Source: CAWKDC01 sp044445605
Lineage (GTDB): Bacteria > Pseudomonadota > Gammaproteobacteria > JABCZS01
NCBI GenBank assembly: GCA_044445605.1
Contig: JBIOEA010000019.1
Location: 1 to 43,201, forward strand
DNA: 43,201 nucleotides
Direction of reading: 5' to 3'
The notes under the pieces are model-generated. The model was not told where the DNA came from and made no database searches. It saw only the letters and a list, made by a program, of their open reading frames with translations. The position numbers were made by a program, and so were the translations under genes. Of this stretch, positions 32,321 through 39,142 are shown in pieces (within the stretch, counting starts at the first letter, position 1; every line of letters begins with the position of its first letter).

Positions 32321-32869
32321 CTACCCGACCTTTTTAGGACCGAGCATCATACCCATCTGGCGACCTTCTAACCGGTACTGCTGCTCAACCACACCGTGTT
32401 CCGATATGGCGTGCGCAATACGCTGTAAAAGCACATCACCCAGTTGACTATGCATCACTTCGCGACCGCGGAAGCGAATGGTGATTTTCACCTTGTTACC
32501 GTCCTCTAAGAAGCCTAGAATGCTTCTCAGTTTGACTTGGAAGTCGCCTTCGTCAGTCGTCGGACGGAACTTCACTTCTTTGAGTTCCACTTGCTTTTGC
32601 TTTTTCTTAGCCACAGCTTGCTTCTTCTTCTCATCATAGGAAAACTTACCGTAATCCATGATGCGACATACAGGAGGCGTCGCATTCGGCGAAATTTCAA
32701 CCAGAGATAAACCCTGATCTTTCGCCAAATGTATCGCTTCCATTACATTCATTTCACCGAGGCTTTCTTTTTCCTCGCCAATCACCAATACGCGTCTCAC
32801 TTCGCGCCGTTTCAGAATTTCTTCGTTCACGCGGTACTTGGTTTCTTGTGATTTCTTAATAAGACTAAT
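32321..32869 (-). CDS. infC: translation initiation factor IF-3, AUU start
   Basis: IF3 keeps 30S subunits free and checks start-codon pairing. With an ATT start at 32869 the protein is 182 aa (E. coli 180) and begins SLIKKSQETKYRVNEEIL, joining the family core VEISPNATPPVCRIMDYGKF, IKITIRFRGRE-type segments and GRQMGMMLGPKK. The first standard start (GTG 32830) would remove 13 residues including the conserved YRVNEEI edge and has no ribosome site. AGGAG at 32882-32878 lies 8 nt before ATT. An AUU start is the known basis of IF3 autoregulation in E. coli, since IF3 rejects non-canonical starts. The ribosome site overlaps the thrS stop. Confidence 0.93.
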   Translation of the reverse strand: MSLIKKSQETKYRVNEEILKRREVRRVLVIGEEKESLGEMNVMEAIHLAKDQGLSLVEISPNATPPVCRIMDYGKFSYDEKKKQAVAKKKQKQVELKEVKFRPTTDEGDFQVKLRSILGFLEDGNKVKITIRFRGREVMHSQLGDVLLQRIAHAISEHGVVEQQYRLEGRQMGMMLGPKKVG

Positions 32870-32882
32870 GTGAGTATCTCCT
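32867..32882 (-). promoter_or_regulatory. infC AUU start and Shine-Dalgarno overlapping the thrS stop
   Basis: On the minus strand the sequence is TAGGAG, ATACTCAC, ATT. TAG is the thrS stop, AGGAG the ribosome site and ATT the infC start. The position and spacing (8 nt) decide the start and imply both IF3 autocontrol and coupling to thrS. Confidence 0.85.
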
Positions 32883-34794
32883 AATGTTTGCCCCTACCAG
32901 CCACCTCAGCTCTCAGCTTCTCAATCAAAGCCTCCAGCGAGATGTGGCCTAAGTCTTCCCCAGCACGCGTTCTCAGCGCCACCGTCTTAGACTCGACCTC
33001 CCGGTCTCCTACTACCAATAAATAAGGCACACGACCTAGCGTATGCTCACGGATTTTAAAGCCTATCTTCTCATTTCTCAAGTCCGCTTTCACAAAAAAA
33101 CCACTTTTTTGTAATATTTCTGCGCATTCTTGAGCATAAGCCGCCTGAGCATCGGTTATATTGAGGACCACAGCTTGTGTTGGCGCTAACCATAACGGAA
33201 AGTGGCCAGCATAATGCTCAATCAGTACCCCAATAAACCGCTCCAACGACCCTAAAATGGCCCGATGAAGCATCACAGGCACCTGCTTCGAACCGTCTTG
33301 CGCAACATAACTCGCGCCTAAACGTTCGGGCAGGGCAAAATCCAGCTGCAGTGTACCACATTGCCAGCTCCGACCCAAGCAGTCTTTGAGGGTAAAGTCG
33401 ATTTTAGGGCCATAAAACGCCCCATCGCCTGGGTTTAACTGCCACTCCAGGCCCGATTCCAGCAACACAGCCTCTAAGGCCGCTTCGGCTTTGTCCCATA
33501 AGGCCTCAGACCCTACGCGGGATGCGGGACGGGTCGATAAGCGAATGATCACCTCTGGGAACCCAAAGTCTTGGTAAACCTTCTGTAACAAGGCAATGAA
33601 ATTGCGGGCCTCGCCTTCCACCTGATCTTCTGTACAGAAAATATGAGCATCGTCTTGCGTGAGATTACGCACACGCATCAATCCGTGTAACGCACCCGAT
33701 AATTCATTGCGGTGACACGATCCAAATTCAGCCAAACGTAATGGCAAATCACGGTAGCTTTTTAAACCTTGATTGAATACTTGAATGTGCGCAGGGCAAT
33801 TCATCGGTTTTATCACGAATGTCCTGTCTTCCGACTCTGTCGTAAACATTTCATCACGGAAATTAGCCCAGTGACCTGAACGCTCCCACAATGATTTGTC
33901 GATGATTTGAGGTGTGCGGATTTCTTGATACCCTACAGCGGAAATCGTATCACGGACATATTGCTCCACTTGGCGATAAATATGCCAACCCGCAGGATGC
34001 CAGAACACCATGCCTGGGGCTTCTTCTTGCAAATGGAATAAATCAAGCTCTTTACCAATCTTACGGTGATCGCGCTTGAGCGCTTCTTCTTGTTGGAGAA
34101 GGTACGCCTTGAGATCTTTGGGCTTGGCAAATGCCGTGCCGTAAATCCGTTGCAGCATTTCATTCTTCGCATCGCCGCGCCAGTAAGCACCCGACATCTT
34201 TGTCAGCTTCACGGCCTTTAACGCGCCTGTGCGAGGCACGTGCGGCCCACGGCATAAATCAACGAATTCGCCTTGTCTATATAATGATAAAATTTCACCG
34301 GATGGAATTTCTTCAATGATCTGCACTTTATAATGCTCGCCCTTTTCCTTGAAAAGCCGGATAGCCTCATCGCGTGGTAATACTTCGCGGGTCACGGGCA
34401 AGTCCTCAGCAACAATCTTTTCCATTTCGGCTTCAATGGCGATAAGGTCAGTCGGTGTGAAGGGACGGCCAAAAGCGAAATCGTAAAAGAACCCGTCCTC
34501 AATGACAGGGCCAATCGTGACTTGTGCAGTGGGAAATAACCGCTGAACCGCTTGAGCCAGTAGGTGCGCAGCCGAATGCCGTAAAATCTCGAGGGCTTCC
34601 GGGTCACGATCCGTAAGGATGGATAACGTACCGTCTTTGTCGACCAAAAATGACGTGTCAACGAGTTGATCGTTGAACCGCGCCGCTAAGGCCGCATTCG
34701 CCAGACCCGTGCCGATGCTTTGTGCAATCCCGTGGATAGTGATTGGTTCAGCATATGATTTCTGTGAGCCATCTGGCAAAGTTACGGTCGGCAT
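32881..34794 (-). CDS. thrS: threonyl-tRNA synthetase
   Basis: ThrRS is a class II synthetase with an editing domain. The 637-aa protein (E. coli 642) has the N-terminal TGS domain (1-60, TVTLPDGSQ), the editing motif HSAAH with CRGPHV, the catalytic core with MNCPAH, CHRNELSGALHGLMRVR and HRAILGSLERFIGVLIEHYAG (zinc ligands Cys, His, His), and the anticodon-binding end KADLRNEKIGFKIREH. ATG 34794 is the start. The leader of about 70 nt carries a family B hairpin (34832-34853), and the promoter is at 34869. It is the first gene of thrS-infC-rpmI-rplT; pheST, which follows in E. coli, is missing here. Confidence 0.98.
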   Translation of the reverse strand: MPTVTLPDGSQKSYAEPITIHGIAQSIGTGLANAALAARFNDQLVDTSFLVDKDGTLSILTDRDPEALEILRHSAAHLLAQAVQRLFPTAQVTIGPVIEDGFFYDFAFGRPFTPTDLIAIEAEMEKIVAEDLPVTREVLPRDEAIRLFKEKGEHYKVQIIEEIPSGEILSLYRQGEFVDLCRGPHVPRTGALKAVKLTKMSGAYWRGDAKNEMLQRIYGTAFAKPKDLKAYLLQQEEALKRDHRKIGKELDLFHLQEEAPGMVFWHPAGWHIYRQVEQYVRDTISAVGYQEIRTPQIIDKSLWERSGHWANFRDEMFTTESEDRTFVIKPMNCPAHIQVFNQGLKSYRDLPLRLAEFGSCHRNELSGALHGLMRVRNLTQDDAHIFCTEDQVEGEARNFIALLQKVYQDFGFPEVIIRLSTRPASRVGSEALWDKAEAALEAVLLESGLEWQLNPGDGAFYGPKIDFTLKDCLGRSWQCGTLQLDFALPERLGASYVAQDGSKQVPVMLHRAILGSLERFIGVLIEHYAGHFPLWLAPTQAVVLNITDAQAAYAQECAEILQKSGFFVKADLRNEKIGFKIREHTLGRVPYLLVVGDREVESKTVALRTRAGEDLGHISLEALIEKLRAEVAGRGKH

Positions 34795-34831
34795 GTTAGT
34801 TTCGGTCTCCCCAAAGAAAAATCCATCGGCT

Positions 34832-34853
34832 GCCCCCTTTCTAAAGAGGGGGC
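34832..34853 (-). repeat. family B hairpin in the thrS leader
   Basis: GCCCCCTTT-CTA-AAGAGGGGGC lies between the promoter and the thrS ATG. On the minus strand the hairpin is followed by a T-run (GGATTTTTC), so it could act as an attenuator or simply be an inserted repeat. Confidence 0.7.
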
Positions 34854-34868
34854 GTCAGGCTAGGGCCG

Positions 34869-34877
34869 ATTATACCA
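34869..34877 (-). promoter_or_regulatory. thrS operon extended -10 promoter
   Basis: On the minus strand TGG-TATAAT, a perfect -10 box with the extended TG. The -35 region is weak. The start point would be near 34862, giving a leader of about 68 nt. Confidence 0.55.
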
Positions 34878-34918
34878 ACATTTGAGAAATCAGGGTATTG
34901 GGTTATCACTGCCAGCTT

Positions 34919-34951
34919 CAGATGACAAAAGCCTTGCAAAAGTGTCATCTG
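34919..34951. promoter_or_regulatory. 9-bp inverted repeat upstream of the ATPase gene
   Basis: CAGATGACA (34919-34927) and TGTCATCTG (34943-34951) are perfect inverted repeats with a 15-bp spacer, 44 bp before ATG 34995. It may be an operator or an RNA hairpin. It lies between the divergent thrS and ATPase genes. Confidence 0.4.
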
Positions 34952-34994
34952 TAGATTACACTTTCATGTATATTCTGTAAGGTGCACATGACAA

Positions 34995-36200
34995 ATGAAC
35001 TTAGCTACCCTGTTTTCTATCCATGAAGAGGTCATGGCTACTCTGCCTACCCAGCGGAAACGCTATCTCTTTGATCTTATTCGCTGGGAGGCTCAAAGTA
35101 TCTGCATTGTTGGCTCTAGAGGTGTTGGCAAAACAACCATGATGTGTCAGGCGTTACGCGACCAATACGGCCAGGTCGACAAAGCACTCTACCTCTCCGC
35201 AGACAATATTTATGTGCTATCCATGGGCCTCTTCGCCATTGCACAAGAATTTTTTAAATATGGCGGTGAAGCTCTTTTCATCGACGAAGTTCATAAATAC
35301 CCAGACTGGTCACTTGAAATCAAAAATATCATCGATACTTACAAAACCAAAAAAGTCGTCTTCTCAGCAAGCTCTGCATTGGAATTAAAGAAAAGCAAAT
35401 ATGATTTATCCAGGCGTGTGGTTTACTACGAGCTGTATGGGTTGTCGTTTCGCGAATACCTCGCTTTTGCGCACAACATCATGCTTGAGCCTCATACATT
35501 GCCCAATATCCTAACAAATCATGTGCAGCTTGCGTCAAAACTCAAACCATTGACCATTCTAAAGCATTTCAAAGAATACCTTTCTTATGGCTACTACCCG
35601 TTTTTTCTCGAAGGCATTGCAGATTATTCTCAAAAAGTCATGAATATCATTGAAAAGGTATTGTACGAAGATATTGCTGTCACCTATTCGCTGCGCGCAG
35701 AAACAATCCCTGCGCTCAAAAAAATATTGTGGCTTATTGCCACGTCCAATGGATTATCCCCTGTCATCGATAAAATCAGCAAAAATATTGGCGTATCGCG
35801 CGAAATCATTTATCAAGGATTTGAACAGCTTGAAAATGCAGGACTTATTGAAAATATCTATCCAGATGCTAAGGGCATGAAGCTCATCCGCAAACCTGGG
35901 AAAACATATATCGATAACACCAACCTGCTCCATGCCGCTCATGGAAAACTTAATTCACAGGCCGATATTGGCGCGCTACGAGAAACTTTTTTTATCAATC
36001 AGGTTGGCAGTATTCATGGCATACGCCTACATGAACATGGCGATTTTATCATCGATAACAAAACCATCATTGAAGCTGGCGGCGCCTCGAAAAATTTTAA
36101 ACAAATTAAAGACCAAGAAGATGCGTATTTGGCAGTCGATGGTATCGAAATCGGCTTTGGGCGAAAGATTCCGTTGTATTTGTTCGGATTTATTTATTAA
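34995..36200 (+). CDS. AAA_14/DUF4143-type P-loop ATPase, 401 aa
   Basis: Walker A is GSRGVGKT (40-47) and Walker B is ALFIDEVHKYPDW (93-105). SRRVVYYELYGLSFREYLAF is the typical sensor segment of this family. The C-terminal part, with EAGGASKNFKQIKDQEDAY and RKIPLYLFGFIY, is the DUF4143 nuclease-like fold. Such proteins are widespread, often horizontally acquired, and have no settled function. ATG 34995 is the first possible start after an in-frame stop; TAAGG lies 10-14 nt upstream. The preceding ATG at 34988 is out of frame. It converges with the next gene with a 2-bp gap. Confidence 0.85.
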   Translation: MNLATLFSIHEEVMATLPTQRKRYLFDLIRWEAQSICIVGSRGVGKTTMMCQALRDQYGQVDKALYLSADNIYVLSMGLFAIAQEFFKYGGEALFIDEVHKYPDWSLEIKNIIDTYKTKKVVFSASSALELKKSKYDLSRRVVYYELYGLSFREYLAFAHNIMLEPHTLPNILTNHVQLASKLKPLTILKHFKEYLSYGYYPFFLEGIADYSQKVMNIIEKVLYEDIAVTYSLRAETIPALKKILWLIATSNGLSPVIDKISKNIGVSREIIYQGFEQLENAGLIENIYPDAKGMKLIRKPGKTYIDNTNLLHAAHGKLNSQADIGALRETFFINQVGSIHGIRLHEHGDFIIDNKTIIEAGGASKNFKQIKDQEDAYLAVDGIEIGFGRKIPLYLFGFIY

Positions 36201-36202
36201 CC

Positions 36203-37594
36203 CTACGCCACCCGTTTCATCGCAAGCAATTTGTTTTGCTTGGCTTCGTATGCCTTTGTTTCCTGGCCATCCAATGCATAATGCCCACATGTCAATGAAA
36301 TAGCAGATCCTACCGCCGCAACACCTAATAATAATGATACCGTCGATGCAACGAGATAACCCCACTCGCCTTCATCCGTCATTTTATTCCAAAAATAGGT
36401 GCCAAAAATGTCCGTCGTGTATTTATCATGATGCCCCATGGCATTACGTATCGCCATCGTCGTCATGTCACATGTGAACAACCCCGAGGTGATCAATCCA
36501 AATAATACCAATAGCCCTTCAGCGCCCGTACCCACCACCGCTGTCCATGAAATGGGCCGCCGCTCACTTTCATTTTCTGCACCATACGTAGCATTAAAAT
36601 AATTTTCTTTGCTTTGCTTTTGCAGCTCGTAAATGTGTGACCGAAAGAAAAACAAACCCAATCGCCGCCCCAATGTCATGCTTAACGCCGCCGATAACAA
36701 TAATACGTGCCAGGCTTCTAATACGTCTTCCTCCGCCGCTTCCTCCAAAATGAGCATCCCCACTTCAATACCAAACGTAAATCCACCGAGCAACATACCA
36801 CCCGCCTGCAGCTTCGTCAGTGTGTTCATTTCGTCGTGCGTGTCTTCAACTTTTTTTAACGCCGCACGATCTTCATCACCTAAGCTCTTCATCGTTGCTG
36901 ACGTATACTTAATCTCTTGGTTTCGACCGTAACGATCATAAACTAAACTTAAAAAAGTCCATTTATCTGCCTCTAACTTTTCTATCATCAATGTGCGAAG
37001 CCATGCCATGGCTTCTCGTTCTTTTATTTCGTTAGAGCGCTTGATTTCTTTTACGATAAGATCCAATTCACCCTGCATCGCATCCTCATCTGCTTGTGGA
37101 TGTTTCAATAAATAGAAAAAAGCAGCCAGTTTTTTGCCGAGTTCTTCATTATTTTCAGCATATTCAACGCAGCAACATGTGACCTTTTCACGTTCTTCAA
37201 CTTCCTCCTTTCCCTCACGTAATGCATTCATCTCGCGGATCAAACAATAGTCTTTCTGTTTGGCCAAATACCCCATCACAGGGATATTAAAAAAATCCTG
37301 CCTTCTCACGCGTTGTCCTGCTTTTAAGCCATGATTATCAAAACAATACAACAGCGCCTGTGTGATGATCATTTGATTTTTTGGATAATGCTTCTTGATA
37401 TCATTGTCGATGTCATCTTTTAATGCCCATTTGGCATCATATAACAATGGGCTGATAGCATCGACGAGTGCATCTTCATCCATTTGTGTCTTATCCATAT
37501 AGTGCTTGAATGCTTCTTCGAGATCCGCACAGGCTTTCTCCCATTTAGGATCAGCTTCAACGATGTTCTCTATTAAATGTTCGTATAACGCCAC
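36203..37594 (-). CDS. hypothetical membrane protein behind a Fur box, 463 aa
   Basis: No family was recognised. The N-terminal 265 residues are soluble and helical, with a Cys cluster (VTCCCVEYAE). Four membrane helices follow: about 270-292, 303-325, 360-382 and 415-440. The start is GTG 37594 with GAGAGGA about 6 nt upstream. Its promoter (TTGATT, 17 bp, TATCAT at 37668-37640) is overlapped by a strong Fur-box match at 37636-37654, so it is probably repressed when iron is plentiful. It ends 2 bp from the converging ATPase gene and is divergent from the PPP phosphatase cluster. A role in iron-limited host conditions is a reasonable guess, not shown. Confidence 0.75.
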   Translation of the reverse strand: MALYEHLIENIVEADPKWEKACADLEEAFKHYMDKTQMDEDALVDAISPLLYDAKWALKDDIDNDIKKHYPKNQMIITQALLYCFDNHGLKAGQRVRRQDFFNIPVMGYLAKQKDYCLIREMNALREGKEEVEEREKVTCCCVEYAENNEELGKKLAAFFYLLKHPQADEDAMQGELDLIVKEIKRSNEIKEREAMAWLRTLMIEKLEADKWTFLSLVYDRYGRNQEIKYTSATMKSLGDEDRAALKKVEDTHDEMNTLTKLQAGGMLLGGFTFGIEVGMLILEEAAEEDVLEAWHVLLLSAALSMTLGRRLGLFFFRSHIYELQKQSKENYFNATYGAENESERRPISWTAVVGTGAEGLLVLFGLITSGLFTCDMTTMAIRNAMGHHDKYTTDIFGTYFWNKMTDEGEWGYLVASTVSLLLGVAAVGSAISLTCGHYALDGQETKAYEAKQNKLLAMKRVA

Positions 37595-37635
37595 TTTTAT
37601 TCCTCTCAGTTAACCCATACCCTACGGCCCAAGAA

Positions 37636-37654
37636 CGTAATGATAATCATTCTC
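37636..37654 (-). promoter_or_regulatory. Fur box
   Basis: CGTAATGATAATCATTCTC matches the 19-bp Fur consensus (GATAATGATAATCATTATC) at 16 of 19 positions, with the central ATGATAATCAT intact. It covers the -10 element of the minus-strand promoter and lies about 140 bp before the PPP gene on the other strand. Confidence 0.75.
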
Positions 37655-37668
37655 ATTCACAAAATCAA
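37640..37668 (-). promoter_or_regulatory. promoter of the 463-aa membrane protein
   Basis: On the minus strand TTGATT (37668-37663), a 17-bp spacer and TATCAT (37645-37640). The Fur box overlaps the -10 box and most of the spacer. The leader would be about 40 nt. Confidence 0.6.
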
Positions 37669-37719
37669 GGGGGGTTATTTAACAATCTTTAGCCAATCAC
37701 ACAACACATCTAGAGCTAG

Positions 37720-37749
37720 AGTTAGCAATATGGTATAATACCGCTAACT
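37720..37749 (+). promoter_or_regulatory. extended -10 promoter of the PPP cluster within an inverted repeat
   Basis: TGG-TATAAT (37731-37739) is framed by AGTTAGC (37720-37726) and GCTAACT (37743-37749), perfect 7-bp inverted repeats 16 bp apart. The placement around the -10 box is typical of a repressor operator. The ATG is at 37775 with AAAGGAAA upstream. Confidence 0.5.
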
Positions 37750-37774
37750 TATTGGCTCACAAAGGAAATACAAG

Positions 37775-39133
37775 ATGGTCACTTCCCAGCGAATTCATAA
37801 AATCATTGACCCAGACTTAATGTCGTACCCTTCCAAGGTTCAGGCGATAGACATTGAACAATGGCATACCATTGGCGACCTTCATGGTAACCCACTGAAA
37901 CTTCTGCACTTTATGATTGCTATCGGCGCTGCCTTGATGCAAGAAGAAGATTACAAGGCTTATGCAGAACTTTACCTCTCATACACACCGCCCGATAAGG
38001 ACAAATTCAATGCGATGGAAGCGCTTTTAAATAAAATCACCGTCGTAAAAGATGCATCTGTTCGACAGATCGGGGATGAATTTGCCGACCGGGGACGCGA
38101 TGATGGGCTGATGACCTCTCTTATCCATAAATTCATGAATAAAGGTGGTATATTTGAATCCATCTTATCAAACCATGTCCAAGTTTTTTTAGTACACATT
38201 GAATTTGCTATCTATGTTGCAAAGCATTACCGTCAAGCATCGAATGACGGCTCACCATTGAATGACGACCCAGCATCGTTTAACTCTCGTTTTATCACTG
38301 CCTTTAATTCGCCTATTACGGCCCTTTTAAGCGAAACAAATCCACGTGAAGCGGCACAGGTGAATATATTTTATCGCTCCGTGTTAGGCCTACGTAAATC
38401 ACTTGATGCCCGCGTTATTAAGCCTGAAACGTTACTTGAGCAATATAGTGGTTATATAAAGACATTGAAAATGTTTTCATACGACTATCCTGAGGAATTG
38501 AATGGTGAACCTGTTACGTATAGTCATGCCGGGATCAGTCGAGTAAATATCCTTGATCTGGCACAAATGTTCAACAAATTTTTACCTGAAAATGACAGGA
38601 TAAAAAGGGATGCTAACGTCGTTCCTACCAATAAATGTATGCCCCCCATTATTGACAAACTCAATCAGGTCATGGCAACACAGGCAGACAAGAACGCCCT
38701 ATGTGAGCTACTTGTTGATAGTAATGGCAACGGAACATACCTATCAGACATCATCGATAATCGCGAAGACCCCAACGACGATGCGATTTTCAATAATCAT
38801 GGGCATCATTCAGAGGCCTTTGGTAAGCGCATAACACTCGACACATTCGCTGGGCGGGAGCTTCCTCAAGGAGGATTTATGCGCAGTGACCACCAGCATA
38901 CTTGCGACATCCACTACACCAAAACGTACAAAAGCCCTGAGCTTGCCCAAAGGGCCTATGCGAAGCGCTTAGGAACGCAAAACTTATTATCGTTCAGTAA
39001 TACAGTATCGACAAGCAATCCATTAAACTTACTGGCAAACCAAGCAGGTAAAAGATTGCATAGTGGTGCCAATGGGAGTAATAATGGTAATGATGAGAGT
39101 AATAAAAGACGCCCTACTTCTGGCACTCAATAA
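37775..39133 (+). CDS. PPP-type metallophosphatase (Wip-like), 452 aa
   Basis: The protein has ordered PPP-family metal motifs: GDLHGN (34-39), GDEFADRG (100-107), LSNH (131-134, replacing the usual GNHE), YSHAG (249-253, His251) and NNHGHH (340-345). These fit a two-metal serine/threonine or tyrosine phosphatase. The variant motif set, with a SNH third motif, recalls the Legionella effectors WipA/WipB, recalled from memory and not aligned. No signal peptide or membrane helix. The tail from about 410 is Asn/Ser-rich and ends in a basic patch. AAAGGAAA precedes ATG 37775. Its paralogue starts 9 bp after its stop, so the two are an operon. Effector function is inferred. Confidence 0.8.
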   Translation: MVTSQRIHKIIDPDLMSYPSKVQAIDIEQWHTIGDLHGNPLKLLHFMIAIGAALMQEEDYKAYAELYLSYTPPDKDKFNAMEALLNKITVVKDASVRQIGDEFADRGRDDGLMTSLIHKFMNKGGIFESILSNHVQVFLVHIEFAIYVAKHYRQASNDGSPLNDDPASFNSRFITAFNSPITALLSETNPREAAQVNIFYRSVLGLRKSLDARVIKPETLLEQYSGYIKTLKMFSYDYPEELNGEPVTYSHAGISRVNILDLAQMFNKFLPENDRIKRDANVVPTNKCMPPIIDKLNQVMATQADKNALCELLVDSNGNGTYLSDIIDNREDPNDDAIFNNHGHHSEAFGKRITLDTFAGRELPQGGFMRSDHQHTCDIHYTKTYKSPELAQRAYAKRLGTQNLLSFSNTVSTSNPLNLLANQAGKRLHSGANGSNNGNDESNKRRPTSGTQ

Positions 39134-39142
39134 AAGGACCCC

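Noticed and set aside
34988..35020. Alternative ATG at 34988 for the ATPase
   Set aside because: It is out of frame with the 401-aa reading frame; ATG 34995 is the first possible start after an in-frame stop.
37775..39133. ApaH (diadenosine tetraphosphatase) assignment
   Set aside because: The metal motifs are PPP-like, but the third motif is SNH rather than GNHE and the protein is much longer with no ApaH-type C-terminus.
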